DNA from: Ryuthela nishihirai
Lineage: Eukaryota > Arthropoda > Arachnida > Araneae > Heptathelidae
DNA: 64,000 nucleotides
NCBI GenBank assembly: GCA_038380435.1
Contig: JAWZYU010000017.1
Coordinates: 24,551,283 to 24,615,282, forward strand
Direction of reading: 5' to 3'
The position numbers and the translations under genes were made by a program. The notes under the pieces were generated by a model. That model was not told the DNA's origin. It did not search any database and was given only the letters and a program-made list of their open reading frames with translations. Shown piece after piece: positions 54,862 to 64,000 of this stretch; positions within the stretch are counted from its first letter, which is position 1; every line of letters begins with the position of its first letter.

Positions 54862-56882
54862 TAGAGCTTCTAGGTTTCCTCTGTTCTTTACCTTCTTCCC
54901 TTTTTTAAAAATTTATTTATTCAAAAAATAGTAAATTAATTAAAATAAAAAATTAAAATTGGAAAATGTTTGAATTAGTGAAGAAAAAGAATTGTCATTG
55001 TGTTGAATGAGTTCACCATAATGGCTAAGGTAATTATAATTTTCTTGTTGGGTTATTTAACCAATTTCATTACCTTTTAAATACTTAAATCAACAGCTAA
55101 ATTTTTATTTCCCTCTACATTTTGTAAACTTTCTACACTTTAAAACCTGACTTTTAAGAAGGATGATTAAAAAAAATATGATGAAATATTGTCTTCTGGC
55201 CCACAGATTTTAGCAAAAGCAATATATTGGCTTCTCTGCATTAATGATTCTGTAGCATGTAAACAATTTCTGCCCTTTATTTTGGGGAGTTTTAATTCTT
55301 TTAAAAGGTATTTTCTTACTTTTGTTAGCATCTAAATTATTGTGTGTAGAAAAAGCTTTATAAAACACTGATTTTTACTTGTAAAAGCAAAGCTGCAACT
55401 CTTTCTGCACCCAGGCCAAACTATGAAACCTCCATCCCCTCTTTGCTGGTTGAAGGAATTTGCCAGCTAAATAAGTTAAATCTTTATACATATATTATAG
55501 ATTTTTGATAATTATGTTTGTGAAAAGAAATAAATATTAGAGAAAAACTTGAATTATTTAATTGTAGGCTGAAAGTTTTTATAAAGTTTCAACTTACTCT
55601 CCTAAACTGCACTTAGCCCCAGTTTTTTTTATGGGACCAAATATTAAATATTTTTACTGAAAATATGATTTTAGAGAGAAAATGGTAAAAGCAAATTTTT
55701 CTCTTAGACATATATCTTAAACTTTAATAACTTTTAGAATGAATCATTTATATATTTCAATTAAATTCAGTTTAAATCCTTGAATGGTGGGAAGTTCCAG
55801 GGTCTTTTAATTTCGAATCTAATCTACTTCCACAATATGTTTTTATTCCTTTAAACTGAGTTAAGTTTGGTGTTCTGTAAGAAATATTTTTGAAAATCTT
55901 TATTTTAAAGTAATTTTTGAAATGTAATAAAGGTTTTTAGTGGTAATGCTTTTATTTTTAAGAGCATATTGCATTGTGTTTTTAAAATGAATATTTGATA
56001 TAAAAATGCCTTAAATCATATTAAAAGAAAATGAAGATATCAGCTGGCACACTTATTTTATTCTTTTTAAGAGCTCGTTATAGAAAACTTGAGAATGGGA
56101 GAAATTGTAAAACAGCATGAATTTGGATACTTATGCATAATGGTTTCCTTTGCTAACATCAGAGAATTATAGTAAGCATACTTTTAAATGAATGATTACA
56201 AAGTAATTAGGTGTCTTGGGAAGCTCTTGGCTAATTAGTCTCCTGACAGTAAGATTGATGCACAGCTGCTACTGTATGAAATACTCATTATAACGAGTTG
56301 TTCATCAATGTTCTGTTTTGAATATGATTTTATGTAAATAGGCAACACAAGAAATTTCGTTTTTGTAATTGACAATGTAATTTCTTTTAATACAATAACA
56401 TAATTTGCTTTCAGTAAAAAAAAAATCACAGGAAAACATCCTGAGACAAGAATACTTGAAAAATTCAGTTTAAATAATTTTATTTAAGGACATGCTGAAC
56501 TATTAAATGCAATAATAATTCCACAGGGCTGCCATGTGTAGCACTGATTGTAGAATTGAAAGTTACTTAAAATAGCTGTTTATGGAAGTTTTGTAGCATT
56601 ATTACTGTTTGAAAGTGCAATATTTTGACACCTTTTCTGTATTGGAAACATACTTTGTTAAAATAAATTTAAATGATATGCCAACCTATTATATGACATG
56701 GATATATTAATATATATTGTTTAAGCTTGTTATTTGTAATAAGATGTTAAAAGTTTTGTTGTATGTTTCCTCCAAAAACTTTGCAAATTGTAGAAAAATT
56801 TTGTTTATGATTATTAGTAACTTTAAGAATGTTTATTAGTAACTTTAAGGTCATTTATCCTTTTAATTTTTATTGCTTTCAG
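54862..56882. other. intron before exon 10, no feature recognised
   Basis: 2 kb of AT-rich DNA; the longest clean stretch in the window. Confidence 0.45.
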
Positions 56883-57038
56883 TTCAAAGAATGATCCATT
56901 GTTCATTGCTGCTGATGTTGAAGGGGAAAATATTGTTCCTGATGTTTCACGTGTTCTACCTGTTTTATTTGAAAGTACTACAGATTCGGATAATAGTCTT
57001 TTTTCAGCAATTTTTGCCCATGATAGAGTTACAAGCTT
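56883..57038 (+). CDS. POMGNT1: POMGNT1-like gene, exon 10
   Basis: Acceptor TTGCTTTCAG, donor GTAAGT. Joined to exon 9 it reads DSKNDPLFIAADVEG, ENIVPDVSRVLPVLFE, then STTDSDNSLFSAIFAHDRVT. ENIVPDVSR matches ECIIPDVSR of POMGNT1 almost exactly. The segment before it, which in the enzyme is WDWDMWM and carries the putative catalytic base, is four residues shorter and has no Trp; one Asp remains (NDPLF). Phase 1 in (two bases carried), phase 2 out. Confidence 0.85.
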
Positions 57039-58233
57039 GTAAGTAGCAACACCAGTAAATAAATTTTATTTTATTATGTTCTCAAACATTTATTCTCAGC
57101 TGATGCTTAAAATATTTAAAGTTAAATGAAAGAAGTTAAAATTGCAATTTTTAGAGCAGGAAATGAAATCAAGTAATGAAAAATACTAGAGCTCTTAGAA
57201 TATTATATTAAATTGCTCTTACTCAACATGCTGGTTACAGAAAATAAAGTGCTATTTCAGCAGTGAGTGGAGCTTTTTGAAAGGTGGAGGTGGTAAGTTG
57301 GATTTTTGAATAGAAAGAATGCAAAGCATAAGATATGAATCTTTACATTATCTAAATTTTGCCTATATGTTTCAAACTAGGCATGTCTTGTTTATATCCA
57401 TCATACCATTAATTTATTTTGCAACTTTCTATTTGATTAATTTTGCTATGCTTACTTTTAATTACTGTTTTATCAGATTTCTGTTATGAATAAATGTTTA
57501 TATAGTTTAATAAGTTTACTTTTATTAAATATTGTACTTCAATCAGAAAAACCATAACCTTGTGGATATCTTAGTAACTCAACATATTTGTAACCAGATG
57601 GGAATGTACTCTTAAGTTTAAGATCACAAATAACTCATTGAAGAAGTACAATATGTGTCCCTAGAAACAATAGTTTCTTCAATTTGAATGATAATGAAAT
57701 GGAAAAAGTTAAAATTAAGAGTTTAAGAATATTGGATAAATAATAAATGTGAATTTGTATAAAAAAATGGTATAAACTTTATGTGCAGAAAATTTATTCT
57801 GTAAAGAATGCATATTTTACTTTGGGGATTGATGTAGAAAATTATATATTATTATTATTATTGAAAGTTTGAACTGATGAAAATTTTTATAAAAATAATA
57901 CTTTTGTGCTGTGATAATAATAATAACTAATATGTTTGTAGCATAGATTCTACTGAAGAAAAACAATACGGAATAGTGAAGAAATTGTTTATTTTACAAA
58001 CTTGAATTAGTTTATAAAAGGAAAAAAAATTTTTTTTCTGCAAAAAAGAACTAGTAATTCTCAACACAAAGGCACAAAAATCTAAAAACTTGACTAGTTT
58101 GTCATGCCTCTTATACAGGACAACATTTTGCATAATGATATGCCCACCACAAAATAGTCACATTTGCTCACTAAATTTAAAATTGCTCACATTTGCTCAC
58201 TAAATTTAAAACTGCTCACATTTGAGTTCTAAA
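57039..58233. other. intron after exon 10, little seen
   Basis: Only a short tandem TCACATTTGCTCACTAAATT (58158-58226, about two and a half units of 32 bp) is recognised. Confidence 0.5.
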
Positions 58234-58484
58234 TTTTTTGGATTTGGGTTGTTTTACCTCTGAGTGGCACTTTTTTGCACACCATGGGCTAAATGGCCAG
58301 GTCACATGGACCCTGAAGGCTCAGAGAAGGTTGGGGGAGGGGACCCACTGGAACAGCTGTTGGGAGACAGATGGTAGCCTCCCATCAAGGCCATCCAGTG
58401 TGTTCTTTAACGTGCACAGAGTATGGCTCTCCCACACATGGGGCCATGGCTTAACATCCCATCCGACGGATGGCAGTCTTTCCA
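58234..58484 (-). mobile_element. SINE family A, headless copy
   Basis: GGTTGTTTTACCTCTGAGTG to CATCCCATCCGACGGATGG; lost from the GATGGGCTTGGAAAG point toward the head, so 5' truncated. Confidence 0.85.
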
Positions 58485-58734
58485 AAAATAATTTTTTTTT
58501 GGAATGATGAGTTATTATGTTATATAAATTAAATGGGTGTTTGTTGCCTAGGTAAAATGATGTCATTAATGATAGGTTGTTAACATGTATTGATACGTTA
58601 TGAATTCATAATGTTCACTTTGCCATTGAAAAGGAAAGAATATACAAATTCCTTTTCTGGTTTTAAAAAATATGTGAAAAAAAAAGCAGAAAGATAAACC
58701 TTTTATCATGTTGCTTAACTAATGACGTTTTATA

Positions 58735-59740
58735 TTTTCTTCAGTTTGCATCAGTATGTGAACCTTTAATGACCCTGAGCACATCCAACCAGTCCTCCAC
58801 TTCAGTCCACATTTTGTCCAACATATTGTTTTTCTCTCTTCTACAGCATCAGTAATCTTAATATGTGTGTTCCAGTGCTGTCAACAGGTGACTTATCCTT
58901 TGCATAACTCGAAAGGATATATTGTTCACATCCTTAGACTTCCTTAAGAAATCTAAGGGCATAACATTGAAAGAGTATTTGAGCAAGGAATTGCTCATTG
59001 TCCCCCATGCCTAATCCATCTTTCAAGATTTTTCTCATAAAGAATGTTATGCACAATCACTCTCCAATGAGGATACATTCCATCTTACTGAAAAATAGGC
59101 AATGGTTGCAATGCTTCCAGTTGTGGGGCCACATAATTCTCCAGCATATCCAGCTAAACAGTTACTGTGATGGTCTTTGTTTACTGAATATAATGGTTCT
59201 ATCAACCTACCATGCATTAATTCGTACCAAATGCTGAGTTTTGGGCCATCTTAAATGTATTCACGAAGCTTGTGGGTATTCAGAATCCCATTCATGCATT
59301 ATGATGGTTAATGTATCCAGAAATATGAAATGTGACTTCATTAGAGAATAACACCCATAAAAAGAAAAGCTCATTTGATGAAGACAATAAATTTTAGGTA
59401 CTCATTGTCATCATCAATTGAGTTCATACAAAGTCATGGCACTAAAAAATTGCCATTGGGCTTTTGATGCCCAATGAATGGATTTTCTAGGACTGTATTG
59501 AAACTTGGTATGGATATTAATAACAGTTTGTTTAGAAACACCTGGGCATTTGTTCTGGGGTAAGTCCATCACACTTCCTGTGTCTCAAAACTTATTAAAA
59601 ACTCCTAATGCTGCATAATAACTATAATTGCCAACAGAAGCAGTGGTCAAAAACCTTTTCTAATCTGCAATCCATTTTTTCCCCTAAGGACATTTTTTGG
59701 ACTTAAAAATGTGTTTTTGTAATACATTCATTAATAAGAA
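58735..59740 (-). pseudogene. mariner-like transposon, decayed
   Basis: Minus strand, with many stops and slips: KCDGLTPEQMPRCF near 59560, SNEVTFHISGYINHHNA near 59330 (SDEATFHISG of mariners, first Asp now Asn), then NNMLDKMWTEVEDWLDVLRV near 58760-58820 and GSHTDA, the mariner C-terminus. Its 5' part (59627-59740) recurs at 63416-63530. Confidence 0.68.
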
Positions 59741-60146
59741 AAAAAAAACAGTTGTTAGATCTTTTTCATATTGATGACAGTAATTTGTTGAACAGTTGTC
59801 ACTAAATCTAGCTGGAAAATTAGATGTGGTGGACTTTTTCTTCAACAGTCAACATTTTTGTTCAACCTTCTGCTGATCCCACATAATAATCCCATTGCAA
59901 TCTGAAATAAAAAAAAAAAACACATCAGTTCTTATTTCTGATGTGAAACAACAAGATGTGAAACTGTCAACATTCTACCTTTTTCATTTCCTTGTAATAA
60001 ATTTTTAAAATATGAAAAGAACTTCAGAGACTTCACTATTAGATTCTGTGATCTGTTTTGGATATCCTACTTTTGGTTACTAAAGTTTTAGATTCCTGGT
60101 GCCTATCAGTAAGAAGTGATATAAGATATTTGATATTGACTATTAA

Positions 60147-60710
60147 CCCTTCATGGGTCACTATCAAACATAGATGTTGACTGAATCTGAAATGATGTCT
60201 TTTGTACAACATATGACACTTCAATTTAAAAAAAAATTGCCATTTGAAATTTTTTTAGATATATCTTTTAAAAAATAGGTAATTCCAGCTTGAAAAATAA
60301 TATTTTCTTTTTTAATTTGATGCATATTTTATTAAACTACAGTATAAATAATTTCATAAAGCCATCTGATTGCCATTTCATATAGGCACTAAATAGTATT
60401 GCTAATTTGCTTGTTCACGTTCCTCATTACTGAAGCAACCTTCTGATTTAAGCTCACAAATTTGATTTGAACTATTATTGACAAATATTTCCTTAAATTT
60501 TCGAAAATCTCCTAAAAATTTACAAAAAAAAAAACCTATTTTTAAATACGGCTAATAAGCTATTTTTAAAAATGGCAGATTTGGAAATAATTACAAAATA
60601 CCTACCATAATTTTTTTTTCCGTTTTACACCCTTTTTTTGCCATAAACCTATTTCAGTATTCCCAGAATTATTTTTATCATTTTTCCCAGCATTTGAATG
60701 AATTAGCTTT
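60147..60710 (-). mobile_element. TTAA-flanked element (TF-1), copy 5, right-end part
   Basis: TTAA at 60143-60146, then the TF-1 right end in minus orientation (CCCTTCATGGGTCACTATC) and blocks matching 44090-44860 reversed, ending near 60710. Confidence 0.72.
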
Positions 60711-60858
60711 GCATTATTAAATAATTATATAGCAGTTCATAGAATATAAGAAATTGATGCTATTTGCACTGTACAAATATATTTTGCATTGAAATCTTTT
60801 CCACATTCACAAGTCAAGACATATTTATTGATAAATATTTTAACACACTCAAGGGTAA

Positions 60859-62273
60859 ATTAATGTACTGCTCGACATTGAAAGTGCCCCATCCAGAAGG
60901 ACATATTGTACAAACATGCAAATAGAAGGGTGGGTGTACGCAGTTTAAATGTGCAAATGATGATAAACCGCAGCCAATGATGTGTGGTTCAAGAGATAAA
61001 AGGTGCAAGAAGGATCAGGGATGGTATTGTGTTTATGCAGGTGGAAGTCGTATGAATGGTCGAGATTGGTGGTTCTGCTTGGAAATTGTTCAGCGAAGAC
61101 CAAAAATGCCTGTTACATACCTTTGGCAGATTTATCGCCATTTGAATGCTTTTGAGAGAGGAAGAATTATAGGCCTATGTGAAGTTGGATGGACTACACA
61201 TCATGTCGCTGCCCATGTTCATCGGGATAGACAAACTGTTAGACATGTTGGCAACAGTGGCGAAATGAAGGTTCTAGCATGCATCACAGAAGGAGTGGTG
61301 CCATCTGACAGACATCAGGACAGTTTGATGGGTACATTGTTCGACATGCTCGTTCATCACTGCAGGCGATATTTGATGGGCTGTGTCAGCAGCAATGGAT
61401 GTCCCCATAATGACCTGAATGGTAAACCAAATGTTGCATGAAGCACACCTGCACTCTAGACAATTGTTACATTGACTGCAAACCATTGCAGCGCTCGTCT
61501 GGCTTGGTGCCAAAGTCATGCGAACTGGGGTCATGAATGGAACACTTGTGTTTAGTGATGAATCCCGTTTCTGTCTGGGTGCTGACAATCGATGGGTCCG
61601 TGTATGGCGACAACCTGTTGAGAGGATGGATCCAGCTTTTGTTTGTGACCGCCACACTGCCTGTCAGCCAGGCATAATGGTATGGGATGCTATTGGATAT
61701 GACAGCAGGTCACCTCTTGTCCATATCATGGGAACACTGACAGCTACACAATACATTAGCACAGTTCTGCAGCCCATTTTGCTACCATTCTTGGGAGGCA
61801 TGCCACAGTCCATTTTTCAGCATGACAACTCCCATGTACACACTGCTCCAGATAGGGTCTCCAGACAATGTTTGCAACATGTTCAAGTATTGCCATGGCC
61901 AGCACAATCTCCAGATTTATCCCCAATAGAAAATCTGTGGGACTACATTGGACAACGTGTGCAATCCTTTCACCTGCCGGCATGGAATCTCGATGAATTA
62001 TGGGAGCAAGTCAACGTTGTGTGGTGTGCAATTTCTCAGGATCATATCCATTGACTGTATGACTCCATGCCACACCATATTGCTACTTGTATTGTCGTTC
62101 ACAGTGGTGCAACTACCTACTGAGGCAGTCACATTGTGCTGCATTATCTCATCTTCTAACTGCTGTAAGTGGCTGCAAATTAAATCATGGTATGCCAGTA
62201 TGTATTGCTATGTGGGTAACCCCTTGCTCCTTCTGGGTTGGGAAATTTCAATGTCATGCAATGTATATTAATA
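60859..62273 (+). mobile_element. Tc1-like transposon with recognisable ends
   Basis: About 1.4 kb. The left end ATTAATGTACTGCTCGACAT (60859-60878) and the right end (minus strand ATTAATATACATTGCATGAC, about 62254-62273) are imperfect inverted repeats continuing to CATTGAAA...CCC. It holds a broken transposase gene. It lies 168 bp before exon 11. Confidence 0.78.
61106..62106 (+). pseudogene. Tc1-like transposase, frame-broken, catalytic half intact
   Basis: The N-terminal part from ATG 61106 reads MPVTYLWQIYRHLNAFERGR, IIGLCEVGWTTHHVAAHVHR (helix-turn-helix). A slip near 61235 and stops follow. From about 61490 to the stop at 62052 the catalytic domain is open: TCVFSDESRFCLGADNRWVR (first Asp), MVWDAIGYDSRSPLV, FQHDNSHVHTAPDRV (second Asp), WPAQSPDLSPIENLWDYIGQ (Glu), with 34 residues between the second Asp and the Glu: the DD34E pattern. 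The C-terminus after the stop reads LYDSMPHHIATCI. Inactive as a whole unless a full-length copy exists elsewhere. Confidence 0.88.
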
Positions 62274-62441
62274 TATCTTAAAGGTGAGTAAATATAATAA
62301 ATCTTAATGGCAAGTCAATATGAAGTTTATGTTTTAGGGTAGAATGTTAACTAGTCATTCAAGTTAATTGATTAAAAATGCTGGAATAAAATTTCTCAGA
62401 AGGTAAATGTTTTTGTCTAAATTTCACTGAATTTGTTGCAG

Positions 62442-62642
62442 TGATGAAAATACTGGTTTGAAAAGCATGGAGAAACTATATCGTGAAAATTACGAAAAAC
62501 TAATGGATACTCTTCTGACATCAGCTACACCTTTGACTTTAGATATAACATCACTCTTACATTGTGCTGACCAGAAAGAAGATAATTTTGATGGAAAAGG
62601 AATAGCTGATTTACTTCCCCTCATTAATGCCAATGTAACCAG
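62442..62642 (+). CDS. POMGNT1: POMGNT1-like gene, exon 11 (C-terminal part)
   Basis: Acceptor TTTGTTGCAG, donor GTATGT. Reads FDENTGLKSMEKLYRENYEK, LMDTLLTSATPLTL and on to LLPLINANVT. It fits the C-terminal helices of POMGNT1 (NVDSLKKEAYE...RLLSEAEVL). It ends in phase 2, so at least one more exon is expected; I find no convincing candidate before 64000. It begins 168 bases after the right terminus of a Tc1 element. Reading past the donor gives an apparent tail that belongs to intron. Confidence 0.8.
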
Positions 62643-62902
62643 GTATGTAACTGCCCCATATCCTTTTCTGTATTGGTTTAGTATCTTTACAAACAGGAAC
62701 AGATCTAGGAGGGCTATTCCCTCTTAGAATGCTAGTAATTGGAATGGAGATGGAAAGAATATCTATATATTGCCTGTATTTTCGACTAATGTGCTAAAGA
62801 TAACCTAAAACAGAGGGAAAAAGTTTATACAGTAATAGTGTTCCAATTCATTCTGACTCAGTCTTCCCCCTCCCCCCCTCTTTGTATTATGCTAGATATG
62901 GG

Positions 62903-63268
62903 TTGGGTTGTTTTTCCTCTGATCAACTTTTTTTGCACACAATGGGCTAAATGGATAGATCACAAGGACTCTAAGGGCTCAGAAGGGAGGGGAGCCACTC
63001 GACAGCTATTAGGAGACAGACAGTAGCCTCCCATCAAGGCCATGAATCATATTCTTTAGGGTGCTCAGGGTATGGCTCTCCTGCATATGAGGCCACTGCT
63101 TAACATCCCATCCAATGGATGGCAGCCTTTCTGATCCCATCAGCGTCCCCTACTGACTGAGGGCAGGGCGAGAGTTTTACAGAGATAAATCTCAATGCTG
63201 GCCCTGGCAGGACTTGAACTTGGGAATTACAGATTATGAGCCTGGTGCATTACCAACAGCCACCCCAC
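62903..63268 (-). mobile_element. SINE family A with 11-bp target duplication
   Basis: Full-length minus copy from GGTTGTTTTTCCTCTG to the head CCTGGTGCATTACCAACAGC. Target duplication CTAGATATGGG at 62892-62902 and 63269-63279. It lies in the intron after exon 11. Confidence 0.92.
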
Positions 63269-63415
63269 CTAGATATGGGCCTGTTTACAACAGATCATAT
63301 AATTTCACTCTCTATATATATAGTGAGGCTAAGCAAAGTTGTTTATATAAAATATTACTAAAAAGGAATAGCAATTGCAAAATTTAAAGTTTATCTAAAA
63401 TCAACACAACTGTAT

Positions 63416-63530
63416 AATTACCAATAGAAGCAGTGGTCAAAAACCTTTTTAATCTGCAATCCATTTTTTTTCCTAAGGACATTTTTTGGACTTAAAAATG
63501 TGCCTTTATAATACAATCCTAAATAAGAAG
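63416..63530 (-). repeat. 5' fragment of the decayed mariner family
   Basis: About 88% identical to 59627-59740 (AGCAGTGGTCAAAAACCTTT, TCTGCAATCCATTTTTT, GACATTTTTTGGACTTAAAA). Confidence 0.75.
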
Positions 63531-64000
63531 AAAAAATTCTTTTATTCTGTTCTTAAATATGAATTTTGAAGGAAAAAAAATGAAAAAAAGATCTTTTAGA
63601 TATTTTTTCAGCCTGTTCAGATGTGACAGACCACACATTTTGCAGACAGAATATTGAACAAAAGCATTATAATGTATTTTAATCCTCTAAGAGTTGCACT
63701 GCTGTCTTTCATTTGGGATCCTTTAAGCAACAGGAAGTTTTGAGCAATGGTTGTGTAGTGATGCTGTTTAGATCAGACAGATTGGTGGAGAGAACACATT
63801 CCAGCTGCATGGAAGGTTAAAAGCATAAACTTGATTAAATTTCTTGTGGATTACTTAACATTTAAAAAACAAATAGCACTCTTTTCACATATATTCTTTT
63901 TGCTACATTCTTCATACTTGGTTCTGTACTCATTTACTTATGAAAGATTTATTTTACCATAAAAAAATGATGTACTTTTATGTATGTAGTTGTTAGCAGA
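63531..64000. other. intron sequence to window end, no feature seen
   Basis: No exon of the POMGNT1-like C-terminus was found here. Confidence 0.4.

Noticed and set aside
62643..62727. Extension of exon 11 through VTAPYPFLYWFSIFTNRN
   Set aside because: A clear donor GTATGT follows 62642, and the extension has no family similarity.
1..64000. CRISPR arrays, operons, riboswitches, bacterial promoters
   Set aside because: The window is eukaryotic; direct repeats seen here are satellites or transposons without spacer structure.
1..64000. Endogenous virus or LTR retrotransposon
   Set aside because: No LTR pairs, gag, protease, integrase or viral structural motifs were recognised; all RT matches are LINE or Penelope type.

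Overview
The window is AT-rich eukaryotic (metazoan) DNA. It is the interior of one large, intron-rich gene on the plus strand, and the introns are packed with transposable elements. There are no operons, no bacterial-style gene packing and no host gene on the minus strand. The organism is probably an invertebrate and perhaps a chelicerate or other arthropod; that is an inference from the repeat types (tRNA-SINEs, RTE-like LINEs, Penelope, Tc1/mariner, TTAA-flanked elements) and the low GC, not a proof.

Host gene. Eleven exons between 6682 and 62642 have AG/GT borders and phases that join into about 402 codons without a stop. The product matches the end of the stem domain and the GT-A catalytic domain of protein O-mannose beta-1,2-N-acetylglucosaminyltransferase 1 (POMGNT1). 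The 5' exons lie before the window and the 3' end is probably beyond it. The fold landmarks are kept (an APDF motif, SAWNENG, IVPDVSR), but residues known to hold UDP-GlcNAc and Mn2+ are not: GNRP reads GENI, the acidic EED triad reads GES, GLGW is gone and WDWDMWM is gone. The likely product is a catalytically dead paralogue.

Layout. 1-5.3 kb: SINEs and a near-complete but broken RTE-like LINE (minus) with a SINE inside its endonuclease. 6.7-14.6 kb: exons 1-5 with small repeats. 14.7-19.4 kb: a SINE, a second LINE family split by two SINEs, and a TTAA-flanked element containing a 1.3-kb mariner. 19.4-22.7 kb: exon 6 and an inverted array of 313-bp tRNA-bearing units set inside a SINE with a target duplication. 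22.9-27.4 kb: a palindrome of about 4.5 kb built on a Penelope-like element. 28-33.3 kb: exons 7 and 8, a foldback, degenerate tandem units and two 3'-truncated LINE pieces in a row. 33.6-41 kb: small inverted-repeat elements and a 3-kb inverted-repeat-bounded block holding a tetranucleotide and a 46-bp minisatellite. 41.2-44.9 kb: the best TTAA-flanked element, carrying a tRNA-headed foldback and a SINE. 45.4-57 kb: exons 9 and 10 around a 290-bp satellite, Tc1 pieces and more TTAA-element fragments. 58-64 kb: a dead mariner, a Tc1 element with an intact DD34E half, exon 11 and a SINE.

Most notable signals: (1) the POMGNT1-like probable pseudoenzyme; (2) tRNA-headed repeat units of 312-323 bp that occur as tandem and inverted multimers at three loci, two of them bounded by 11-bp target duplications, so that the whole palindromic multimer seems to have inserted at once; (3) a multicopy TTAA-flanked non-autonomous DNA transposon; (4) the Penelope-centred palindrome.
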